From: Amoebophrya sp. A120
Taxonomy: Eukaryota; Sar; Dinophyceae; Syndiniales; Amoebophryaceae
DNA: 64,000 nt
Direction of reading: 5' to 3'
NCBI GenBank assembly: GCA_905178155.1
Contig: CAJINV010000006.1
Span: forward strand, 3,782,130-3,846,129
Of the stretch, positions 30,201-42,200 are shown piece by piece; position 1 is the stretch's first letter; each line of letters opens with the position of its first letter. Below the pieces are notes generated by a model that saw nothing but the letters and a program-made list of their open reading frames with translations, was not told the origin of the DNA and made no database searches. Position numbers and translations under genes: made by a program.

Positions 30201-33200
30201 CTAGTGCCAAAGTTGCGTAGATGTCATGTTGATCCTCACCTCCTCGTGTGCTGGGAAAGTGCTTCTCCTGCTGCTGTCCTCCCCGTAGTTCTTGTTGCGG
30301 TTGATTTTCCTTTTGCTGCTCGTACTCACCCCCGGGTGGGCGGGAGGCACCTCGAGCAGCTCGTACTTGAAGTAGCAAATCGTACGACTATAAAAAGAGG
30401 ACCTTAATAGCGGACTGGTATCTGAAAAATCTTCATTTGCCGTTGTTCGTGTTGTCCCTGAGGTTGTTCCTGTTGTAGATGATGATGAAGTTGTTAAAGA
30501 TGAAGTAGAGGTTCCTAATATGTTGCCCTCTGTTCCATTCGTTTTGCTGCTCTGATCGCTGCCAGCCGCAACAGGACGAGGACCGAGAGCACCATCACGT
30601 GGGGGCTGACTATGAATATCTTCTGCCACAGGACCCCGAGGACTCGCGGGGTTGTCCTTGTCCTTATCCGCGCCGTGGTACTGGGCGAGATCATGATGGT
30701 CATCTTCATTTTCGGGGGTTGGTCGCGGTTGTAGTAGTACATCACCACTTCTGCCACTTCCACTACGAGGCGGCCGCTGTTCTGTAGTAGAAGGAGTGGC
30801 TGTCTTAGTACTCCCTCTGTACACACTGACGGCAACGACATGCCTGGGCTTGATCAGTCCCGCGTAAGCGACTATTTCCACCCCGTCCGTGTCGAGTACC
30901 AATTCCTGGGTTTTCTGGTCGACGTGACAGGGAATGTCGCCTTCCACGTCGGCCCGGGGGAAAGCGCCGTGAGAGCACTTTTTCGGGGTTGTTGTACTAG
31001 CATGATCCTCAACAACTTCTTGCTCGTTTTCGTGTCCCACATCCAGCTGCGTCTTCGGCTCACAGGACACTGTCTGTGCAAAGATCTCGTTGAACTCTTG
31101 TCCTGGAGCTTTTACCTTCTTCGCTCGAATGCCCTCGTCCTCGTCCCCCTGCTGGTGCGCGGCGCCGCTTATAATTTCGTCCTGCTCCCGCATCAAATTA
31201 TCTTCCAACAACTGCTCAGTTGCGGAGGTCTTCGTCGTTTTATTCCCCGTTGTTCGTCGTGGTTCATCTTTATTTTCCCCTTCTCCGACCACGGTAACTT
31301 GCCACGCGACCGGGTTAAACACCAGCTCGTAGGTTTCCGGCAGAGACGCGCCTAAGTCGTTATCCCTGTCCTGCAGGTTCCGTTCCTCCGTGGACAGCGT
31401 GCCCAGGCACTCCGCGGGGGTCGTGTGACTCCGCTTTGCCCTTCTTGCCCTGGTGGTCGTGGAGGAGGTTCTCTTGCTTTCATTTCTGATTCTGTGGCGG
31501 AATCTACTTTTCCTCTTGTTCATCTTCTCTAGAAGTTGTATTCGCTCGTGTCGTTCTTTTCCCGCCGTGGTCGTCGTCCTAGCTCGACGACGACGACCAC
31601 GTGCACGCTCCTGCTGCTTTTCTGCTCGTCGTGTGTTCATTATTTCGAGCAGCGATGGAATATTACTGCTCGCATGATCCACATCCTCGTGCGAGCCGTT
31701 CATCTCCTCGACGACATGTTCATTTTGATTTTCCAACGATGGAGATGGTGGCAGTGGCACCTCCACCTCCTGCGCGGACGCGGAGCCGGAGTCCTCTTGC
31801 TCTTCCTCCTCGTCCATATGTTGATCCTGAGCCACAACTTGTTGGCTCGCTTGCAACACTTGCACCGACGGTTGCCGAATGTCCGTGTTCACGCCGTTAT
31901 GCACTGCAAAAGTATCGCACTAGTATGAACCAGCCATGCTCCGGCTGCCGCCGGAGCGCAAGGCTGTTGGGCCGGGGCAAGACTGTTTGCCGATCGGCCC
32001 ACAACCCAACGGGCCTATGTACAACGAAACATACTGCATTCGTGCCGCCGGTTTGCGCCAAGGCCAACCCGCAGGACCACTTGCGCGCTTCCCGCGCCTG
32101 CGGGCGCTCTGCGCAGGGAGCAGCTGCAAAGAACACCGGGGGCGAACAGAAGGCGCTCGGCGGGAGAGGGTAGCGCGAGAGGGTGGCGCGAGAGGGTGCG
32201 CGAGAGGGTGGCGCGAGAGGGTGGCGCGAAAGGGTGCGCGAGAGGGTGCGCGAGAGGGTGGCGCGAGAGGGTGCGCGAGAGGGTGGCGGGGACAGGCGCC
32301 GAACAAAACAAGTCCGCGAATGGCCTGCAGTGCCAAATATGGGTAGTGCCATGCGGATTCGCGCCCGCCACTTTGTGTTTTTACCCTCTCGCAGACCTCT
32401 CGCAGACCCTCTTTTTTACCTCTTTTGGGGGTCCCCGCTAATAGTCCGGCTATACTCGCGGGTAGAGGTCGACAGAGGTGGCCGAGAGGTGGCCAAGAGG
32501 GTCCGCGAGAGGTCGCCCCTTATTCGCGCCACCTCTCTCGACCTCTGTCGACCTCTCGCGCCCCCTCTTTTTGACCTCTCTGCACCCTCTGAGGCACTTA
32601 GGCGCCGCCTTAAGGTGGGGCCTTCGGCGGGCTATACTCGCGCGCCCTCTCGCCGACCCTCTCGAAAGGGGTCCCGCGCCACCTCTCCACCTCTGTCGAC
32701 CTCTTTTTTACCTCTTTTGACCTCTTTTTGACCTCTCGGCCACCTCTTGCTTACCCTCTGTCTACCTCTTTTTTCGCATGAATATAATATATAGTAATCG
32801 CATGACATCGGAGTTCTAAGGGCAGTCCGTCCCCGTTGGCATCAGGCCCTACTAAAACCAATAAAAAGAAAGACATATAAGGAATAAAGCACTAGGAGGC
32901 TTGCGCAGAACCAAAAACTTACTGAAAGAGAGGTAAGCATAGCTGTAAGGGACTACAAGGGGAGGCTTACGGGGAATAACGGGGAAGGTCAACGAACGAC
33001 GTTCAACGTAGAGCGGACGAAGGCATACAAACTAAACCGGTTCACAAGTATTAAAGCGTTTTACGAAAGTACGAGGCGCGGCAGCCTAAGCAGGGCGGAG
33101 GAAGACGCTACAGCCACACGGGGTCCGTACTACCACCATACAGGTATGTCCGACCAAGGACACATGGAAAGGCCTGAAGGTAGATAGCAGGTGCTCACAT

Positions 33201-36200
33201 GGGGGGGCCCTGGTCACGCAGGGTAAAGCCCGAGGGTGCTAGCTCACCAATACCCGCGGATCCCCCCATCGCAGTCCTCAGAAAAAATACGCCCGAGACG
33301 CGATAAAGAAAAACAGACCCTATCCCTACAAAAGGTAGGCATAGAGTCTCCACCTGGCGGAGGTGTAAGCTATATAAAATCAACCTAAGACGATACGAAG
33401 AAAACTTTTCGAGAGCCACAGCTATCGTTCACACACGAAGACGTACCGATTTCGGCTTATTGTTTCTTTTTTCATTTTTTCACGACTTACAATTTTGACG
33501 TAGGACTTTTATACGAACGCACCGATATTTACGATCTACCGAGATTATCAACGTACGAGTTACTTTAACATGGGCTACTGCCGTACGGAAACACGAACTA
33601 CACGTATTCAAACTTAGACTTGTAAAACTTTGAACGAAACGTCACGAGGTTCCTGGATGTGTTTTGTGTTAGTTCAATGCATGTTACCTCTCATGCATCG
33701 AAGGACCATATACATCGTGGCGCGAACAAAATACTCTACTAATACATTTGTTTGTTTTTTCCTTTTTTCCTTTCTAACATAATTTTCCAAGACCTTAATA
33801 TACACATGCGAGATTCATTAACCGGAGCATTTGTCAAGAAGAAAGACCCATGTTGAGGCCAACGAAAAGAATGACACGTTCATTTTGCAGAAATTTATTT
33901 AGAAGAAATTATTTTGAATGGAAAAGGAAAAAACAAAAAAATGGAAGTCGTATGTGGTCGGTCCGTTGAATCGTCGGCGCAGGGTCGTTGGTGCTGGGAT
34001 CCTGCCGTTAGGTCAACTTGGGCGAAGGTGTTGTAAAATTGCTCGTGCTAAATATTCATTGTTGTCGTACTTCTGTTTGTACTGCAAAGGCTGTTTTGTT
34101 CTTCGAAGTTGTTAATCGTTTCTTCGGTCGGGTCGGAAGTTGTTGTAGCGATGGTTCTGATAGAGGAAAGTCACCGTAGCTGCGTCGTTTTGGCTAGGGC
34201 ACGTTCGTGATGCTCGGCATTACAGCTTTCCTGCTGCCATGAGGGACAGTTCGGAGGGTGTTGGCGACGGCGAAAACCTGTTGCGCCTGAACTCCGCTGC
34301 CTCGTCCTGCACCGCCCCTCTCGTGGCCCGGTCTGCATGGTCTGCAGCTACTTGCATTCGGTTGTGCCGCAGGATGTTGTTCGCATCCAGATTGTCGTTG
34401 AACTCCAAGAATTGCTGGTAGTCCCTTGAGATGTTAACTTGCAAGGTAGCCCGCAGCGGAGAACCTACCTCGTGCAGCCTCGATCTGTCGTCATTATCCG
34501 TCTCGAAGGTGCTCAGCTGTCGCGGGCTAGGATCCGGGAAGTGTCGGATGTAGGGGAGGGACCCATGCATGTCAAGCTCCATTTGTTCGATTTGGAAGAT
34601 CGAGGGGCTCAGGACTAACTGTTGCCCCGGGGACATCAAAAACGGGCTGAGCGGTTCAGGTTCCGGCTCCGCCTGCTGCAAGACCGCATCGGCCTGGTAT
34701 TGTTGCAAGTATGCAAAATACCTACACGGGCTATGACCGAAGGGCGGAGAAGGCGGGAAGTCGAGGAGCTCGATGTTCTGGTCCGGGAACTGCCGCAGCT
34801 GCTGCTCTGCATCCTGATTTTCGATGTGTTGGTTCAGGATGTTCTGCGCATTGTCGTCCCATACGAACGGGTTGCTGGGGATCATAGGGACGTGGTAATT
34901 GTAGACCGGGACCGGGAAGTCTGCGTCCATATTTAATCGCACACAAATGTTTTCCCCGAACGATCTGACGCTTGCCGGTGGAGAATCTTGCATCGACTGA
35001 AAACCCGAATGCGGCAGGCTAGCCGGGGGATCGGACATTGGCACCGGGGTGACCAATACCTGGTTACTGTTTTGCTCCAGCATTCTCCGGCACTCCTGCA
35101 AATCAAAAGCGAAGATTGACCCGTTGTTGTGCGCCAACATTTTAGCTCGCAGACCCGTCCTAGCGTTTGTATGAAGCTAATAGTGGGGCTGGAGAGGCGA
35201 GTAGTTCCCGTTCAATTCGGACTATTGACCACTCCGCTCGATCGATTAATTTGTCAGGAGTCGTAGGCAGGAACGGGTTGTAAGCGGGAACCGCTGCGGA
35301 GGGGGAGATCTGCGTGGTAGAATACTCCGCTCCAGAGTCTGCTTTTAGGTTAGAACCGCTGCTGCCTCTACTAGTGCCACTGCACGTCAGCTGAATAGAA
35401 TCCGGCGCAAGTCCCCTGTTGAAAGCACGAAACCAGGCTCGCTCCCTCCGTAATTCTTCTTTGCGTTTTTTAACCGCTGGAGGAGTGGCAAACAAGTGGT
35501 TTCCGTAAAATCGCTGCTCCGAGAACCAACCGTGTTTGGTCTCGTGGGAGTGGAACGGAAGCGGGATATCGAAGACCTGTGCTGTGCCGAACGAAATCCT
35601 CCCGGGAAGCTGTTCAGGATCCCGAAGCGTGCGTAGAAGAGCTGGGTCGGGGCCAAGTTCCGCTAGAAGCGGCGCAGGTCTGCAGAACCGATGAGGACGC
35701 GGTGATTGCCACGGGACGTACTCGTCCGACACTCCAGACGCCCGGGATGGAGATGGCACCGTATAAAAATTACTACCCGGTAGGTTTGACCGTAGGAAGT
35801 ATCTTTCTTCTGCTACTGACCAGTCCAAGTTTCTAATGCCTAAAATAACGCTTTCTTCATGAGGGTAAGACATAATCTAGGGCCCCAGTACTCTTTGGAG
35901 GCTATGAAAAAACTTTTTACTTGGACACTTCTATTACTGTTTATGTGTACGTTGTTAAGGTAGAAAGGGATGAGCATGCTCACAAGTCAAAAATATCGAA
36001 CCAATCGGAGAGAAGTAGCAGGAAACTGCGAGTCGACACTCTGCTAATACTCTCTTTATCTTACATTTTTACGACCCACCGAGCGATTAGACCCCGAGAC
36101 GTGCACGAAGCTATAAAGTAAGCGACCGTCATACCGTTATTATATCGAGAGTACTGCGCAGCAACGAAAAACGAACAAGACCCTCCTGCAACGAATCGCT

Positions 36201-39200
36201 TTGTCGCTACAGTTGGGCTAGTCGTACCGGTGTAGATTATTTGAATGCGACATGAAAAAATGTGTACAAGTACCAAAAAAGTTGTACAAAAGGAAACCAA
36301 TTATATGTTTGCATGTAGAGTTAATTTAGCAAAACAAGCAGTGAAGGAGCTTTAAGTGTGACTTTATTTCAGTATATTAGTTTAGTTTTGTTTAATCTCT
36401 AAATGTATTGCATGCTAGAATTAAAAAAGGATGTATGTGACGAAGAGACTAGTATTCCAAGAACAAAAAAAAGTAACAGAAAGAACGAAGATAGAGCTTA
36501 CATTGACTGCTGGTCTTAAGGAAGAAGGACGTCGTGACTTGCTTGCTTTCGCTTAGCTTAGAGCCAACAAAGAGATTCATGAAAACGATGTAACGGACGG
36601 ATTACAAGGAGCTTCTCGTGGTGTCTTTCTGGTCTTTTTTGATTTTTTTGAACCCACCAAACCTTCTGTGGTGGTGCACCTACTCCCAAATCCTTTTTCC
36701 GTGTACTAGCTTCAACCAAAGAAAGTGCTTTTTACATGTCATTTTCTTTACTATTTCTAACGAGTTTCGTCTTGCGGGGTACCAGCAAGGAGGGCTACAA
36801 ATCAACTGTGGAAGTTTGACAAGACTTGAAACTGTGAACCAATCAAGAACTAATCAAGAACTTTAGCGAACTCCGACTTTACTGTTAAAAACTTGTTAAA
36901 AACCAACTGGACTTGCAAGTTAGTTTCGAGTCTTTTTAAACTTTTCTTTTAACCCCCCTCACAACTTTCAGCTGCAGCGCTTGTCCGGTCGTCTTGTACG
37001 ACTTACCGCCCTACCTGCCCAGTCTCGTCCGAGGAGAAACAGGCGTCACCACCCGGGGGAAGTTGTGTTTTAATTCCCCGGTCGCAACTGTACCCAAGTT
37101 GGGTCTAAAATCGCCCGGATTTCGGCCTGCATCTGCTTCATCCAATCACCCATAGTGGAGACCATTTTGTCGGAGGTGAACCACTTGGGGGCCTCGTGGC
37201 GGGCCACAACGAGCTTGCACGCTTTTGCCGGGAACGTGTGGCGAAAGGTGCCGCTCAGCGTGAATCTAACTAGAAGCTCGACAATATCCCGTAGGAAGTG
37301 AACAACTAAATAGTTACGCTTATACGCCCGGATGACCGCGCTACAAAACGCCGATTGGTGCGTTTCCGGGTGCACCGCGCTGGCCGCCGCCGAAAACTTC
37401 GACAAATAAAATGGAAAAGTACGTGTTTTGTCGTACAAACAGTACAGCAATCTCCTCGGAATTGTGGCGTCGAGGAAAAAGTCCAAAAAGGTCGTAGTCG
37501 TGGTGCCGAGTGTTTCCGGCTTACACGCTAGCGCCCTGGGATAAATCAGGTGCAACGGCAGCCGAATGGGCGACAATAAATCGTCGAGGTAGCGAAGGAT
37601 TTGCAAGAACCTGTATTGCTGCCCAGCCGGTGAAGACACGAACAAGTACTCACTCCAGGACAGCCCTCCATCTGCCATCCTAGGAGCGGGGGTAATACCC
37701 ATAGGCATACCCCGCACTTGCAAAAATAGCAAATCGGCAATGCCGATATAACAGCTCGCGCAACACCAGCGTACCAGTGCGTCGATATCCGCAAGCGACC
37801 AGGATGAAGAAGAAGACGGGGCTTCCCGGGACAAGAACGCAAATTCTTTTTCGGGCCCTTTGCGATTCCTATCATAGGCGAGGACAACAGACTGGAAACC
37901 ACCAGCCTGGAAGACGCAGCTATTCAGCATGTGGAGGTTGTGGCAAAGAAAGGAATGTGCAAGACCGGTGTACAATCGTTCAAAATCATAACCGTCAAAT
38001 TCTGCGAAACCACCCGCCGTTACCCGGGCGAGCGCCTCTTCCGAACTCTCCACGCTCCACGCCCCGGGCCACACGCGGCTCTTGAATTCTGCCATAGTGG
38101 CCGACAGAATCAAGTGCAGGACCTTGCCGGGGGCATGAAGGACCGTTTTGTCTGTGGCCGCGGCGATGAACCTCATTTTGTAGGCCGGATACTTGTGCCC
38201 CTTGATCACAGCGTAATACGCCGGATGCGCCGAGGCTTGGCGTTGCTTTACCTTCGCCAGCAGGGCCGGCGCGAACGAGCCCAGCTGCTCGACGATCTCA
38301 TCGATCTTCTCCGCCGAGGTAGCTTTGTACACTTCATGGAGTGACTGCTGTGCCGGCGGGAATTCGGAACCTAAAAAAGAAGTACTACGCCGTGCTTGCC
38401 ATACTGGTAGCAACGGCCGAACTTTTTCCCCTCTCTGGTCTACCCCTTGCTGTACCCAGTACTGCTGAGAATTTAGGTTGGGAATTTGACTGGCCAGTAG
38501 CGCTCGGTCAAAATCCTGCTTCGGAGGCCTCTCCGGGCTGCTTGGTATTGAATCCGACAAAGACGGCGTTGAGGACGAAGATGAGCTAGACGTGGAAGAG
38601 TCCGGAGAGTTACTGGCACTTGAGGAGCTACTGGCACTTGAGGAGGGGGATCGGGGCGGAGGTCGTAGTCTGGAAATGCTACCGGCATGCGGGGTCCCAT
38701 GACCAGGTGGCATAGCATGCTGACCTTCTAACCACACCGTCGACGTCTGCGGATGTGCCGGCGCACTGACCGGCACTACGCTGCTGGCCGGAATACTGCT
38801 TCTAGGCACTAGCACCTCGAAGCTGTCGATCAATGCTGCTTCTGGAATCACATCGGGGTCGTTGATCTCGTCTGTTACTACTCCTGCCGCCACGTCCAAG
38901 AGGTTGACTGGTGGATCTTGATGTGGAACTGATTTGGTTAAATCTTCAAGCAGGTTGACCGCCGTGTTGAAAAAAGGACCTGGCTGTAGATGCCTGCTAG
39001 TACTAGCCGCGCTACTAGCGAGTGCTTCTGAATCGGTAGGTTTCGCCAAACAGTCGTTGCCCACGGTGGCGTCGCCGTCCAGCCATAACTCGAAGGCCGA
39101 GAGTGGATCCATATCCAACAGCAGCTCGTTTCTACTGGCATCAGCTCCTGTGGCGGGACACTGCGGGCGCATTCCCATCTGCAAAAGTTCAGCAGTTTCG

Positions 39201-42200
39201 TGGCGACTAGTCCAAGGGTCCAACAGGGTCACCGGGAGCGGACTGGCCTTGAGCTTGCTGGAGAACGAGCCCAAATTGACCGCTTCAGCGGTCCATTGGA
39301 GAAGATTTCTTTTCGTTTCTTCACGAAAAAGTACTTGAACGGAAGCATTCGACAGCACGAAGATCGGCGATAACCACTGTAGTTGGTGTAGACCGGCACG
39401 GATTTGTAAGATGGGTGCCCGTGACAAGATCAAGGTCGACGTGTACATCTTTTGGTGGTTGAATGCAATGATGGTCCCCGTCTGCGACACCGGGTGCAAG
39501 GCTTGCTTGGTCACCGATGTTGTGATCCCGGCCTGGAGGTCAAAAGTTGCTAACTGTTCCAAACCTACCTGCGCCGCGCGGTGCATGTCCAAGGCGCATC
39601 CAACGCCTTTAACGCCTTTGAGCAGGCTACGGGAGACAAGTCTCCATCCTGCTTTGGCGTTTAATTTCCACAACAACGATTGCCGCCGCCCTGACAATGC
39701 TGAGGGAAAAGGGCGGACATGAACCGTATTGATAGCTGCAGCCACGGGCGCCGATGACTTCGGAATGTTTTGTTTGAGTTCGGCTTGGACGGCTTTGCGG
39801 TCTGCTTCAGCCTGTTCAAGTTGCTTCTGGAGGGCGGAGCTACTGCTATCCTTTTTGAGCTTTTCCTGCGCCAGTTCGATCGCGGCATCGATTTCGGCGT
39901 GGAGCTTTATTTTTGCTTGGAGGAGGACATGCGGCTGGTCCGTGGAGTCGATCTTACCGAGTTGCAGTAGCTTGTCGCTCTTCGTCAACACAAACTGCAA
40001 CAAGTTTTTGACTCCGTGTAACTCCAGTTTTGTTTCTTCAATCAAGTCCCGTTCCAGTACCTCGAGCTGGTCTGCTGTAGTTGCTGGAAGTCCAAACTTG
40101 TTACGCGTCAGGTATAGACCTCTGTTCGCACGTTTCTCGAGACTTTGCTGCGGAGTATCTACTACTGAAGAGCCACCAACAAGCGGCGCATCGATCATGA
40201 TCTTTGCCACCGTGTCCGGGTGTCGTGGAGCCCCGGTATGAGCAAGTGCTAGTTTGTTTGTGTCACTGGATACCATCAGTCCGGTATTACTCCGTGGGTC
40301 AGCAACCGTTGGGGCCGCGGTCCTCGACGGGGTAGCATTCGCAAATACTAGTTTTGCTCGCTGGCTACTGGGAACGGGGGGAAGATGTGGGCTCAGCGAT
40401 CTCGTATCTGGAAGAGAAATACGGGTAGGAGAGGGAAGTCGCACTGCCGGGCTAATCATCCTGGGAGGGGATCCAGAAGTTCGTGGAAGCACCGCCTCAG
40501 GGGGGCTGGACGAGTTAGTAGCAGCCGGCACGGCGGTGGACGTCGGACGAGGAGGTGAAAAGTCGGCTCGATGGTAGTCGTCGCTGGTGCATGTTGGAAA
40601 AGATCCGCGTCCGGCCATGCCCAGGTCTTCCATCAGGAGCGCTGTGTACAAACTTTTACACATTAGCCAGGTAGTCGATGTGGCCTTGTCGTAGTACCCA
40701 AAGACGAACAGCTGTTGTAAATTTCGTACAATGTCGAAAGCCGTTGAAAACTTGCCCCATTCGTATGTGTTGGTAGCGGATCGGTCATACACCCGGCCGT
40801 TCGCATCAGGAACAGGAATCGGAGCCGCCGAGCCGTCAGCCGTGTTCCAATCCACCTCGTTGAACTGCTCCTCGTTTTCGGGTACGGCATTACACCAGAA
40901 AAAATGGCGCACATCCTGAATCAGTTCCTGGTCTTCGATGTTGACCCGCTCGAGCAACTTCGTAGCCGAAAATTTCTGCTCAACACGAAATTTTGGTCGC
41001 ATCAGCAGCGAAACTTTCGAAGCGACCACTGAATCAAACGCCGGACCGCACAACACTTGGAGGTTGTCTGCCGTAGCTGGCATAGCGATATGTCCTCCCC
41101 ATGTGCACCCGTCGGGGAGGTAGCGGCGATAGTCAGCACACGCGCACTTGAGATCGCTGCAGGCCTTTGGTAAAGATTTGACCCGTAGGTTGAAGGTCGT
41201 GAGGCATACGGGCGGGCCGTATGTAAAGGCCAAAAACCTATCGTTTAGCAAGTGGCGGAAGGTGGAGCGTAGGTTGAGTTTGTCCACAGTTTTATGGTGG
41301 TAGAAGAATATGACTGCCTTCTTCCCATCCCGAGACTGCTTGTCGCCGGCCAACTTTGTCATGCGCAACCTACTTTCGACCAGTTCTTGCAGGAGAAACA
41401 GTTGTTGCGGTGGAAGGACGAAAGCGGTAGTGAGGTGAATGCGGAGCGCGCGAAGTAGTTGTTTACTGCAGCCAGCGATGATTTTTAACAACCAGGAAAC
41501 GCAGTTGAATTTTGCTGCCCCGATGTGCCAGGACGGTACTGGAAGCCATCTGCCAGAAGCTGCAAAATCCTGTGGCGGGTCTAACGCAAAGAACAGCCAA
41601 ACTATCGCGAGCAGAATCCGTTTGACCTCCGCATTGTTTTTCGGGAGTTTGGTGGTATACGCAGTGTCGGGGTGCAGAGTAGACTTGTCTGGTTGAATCG
41701 GAGCATGCAGGTCCAGGCTGAGCCGATTGTTGCTGGAGGTTTCGACAGGAGTGAAGATCATTTGTTTTGCCACCCTCTTATCCTCGCTATTACGCACCGT
41801 GCTAAACTTCCGACGAAACAGCTCTTGTACCATACTACTTCTGCGAGATGGAGTAACGACCGGGTCCGGTGGTAGTAGTGGTGTTTTGGCCGCATCCGGA
41901 AGTTCGATGAGACGGGGGGCATCCGACTGGCGGCAGTTGCGTAGTTGATTTACTCGGCTAGGACCTGCTACACTCCGCCGTTTGAGGCAGGGTTCATCGG
42001 ACACCAGTCGTCGAGATTTCCGCTTCGCAACAAAAAACTCAACGGAGGAGATGAGCTTTGGCGGGGGGACGGCCGGTGGTGGAGCCATGTCCTCTACGTC
42101 CTGCGTGCATTGGACACCAACCCGCGGTGCGAAAAGCTCCTTGTTAGTGGAGTCTTCCACTTCTTGTGTACACTGCACCCCCAGCTGAGAAACATGTGTC

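Noticed and set aside
32808-32870. T-family head as a tRNA-derived SINE or hammerhead ribozyme
   Set aside because: There is a weak B-box-like word (CAGTTCGTCCC in some copies) but no A box or cloverleaf. The complement has CTGATG but not the full hammerhead core.
33195-33419. 74-codon ORF, duplicated at 46861-47085
   Set aside because: It is present twice only because the 785-bp repeat is duplicated. No start context, domain or conservation beyond the DNA identity.
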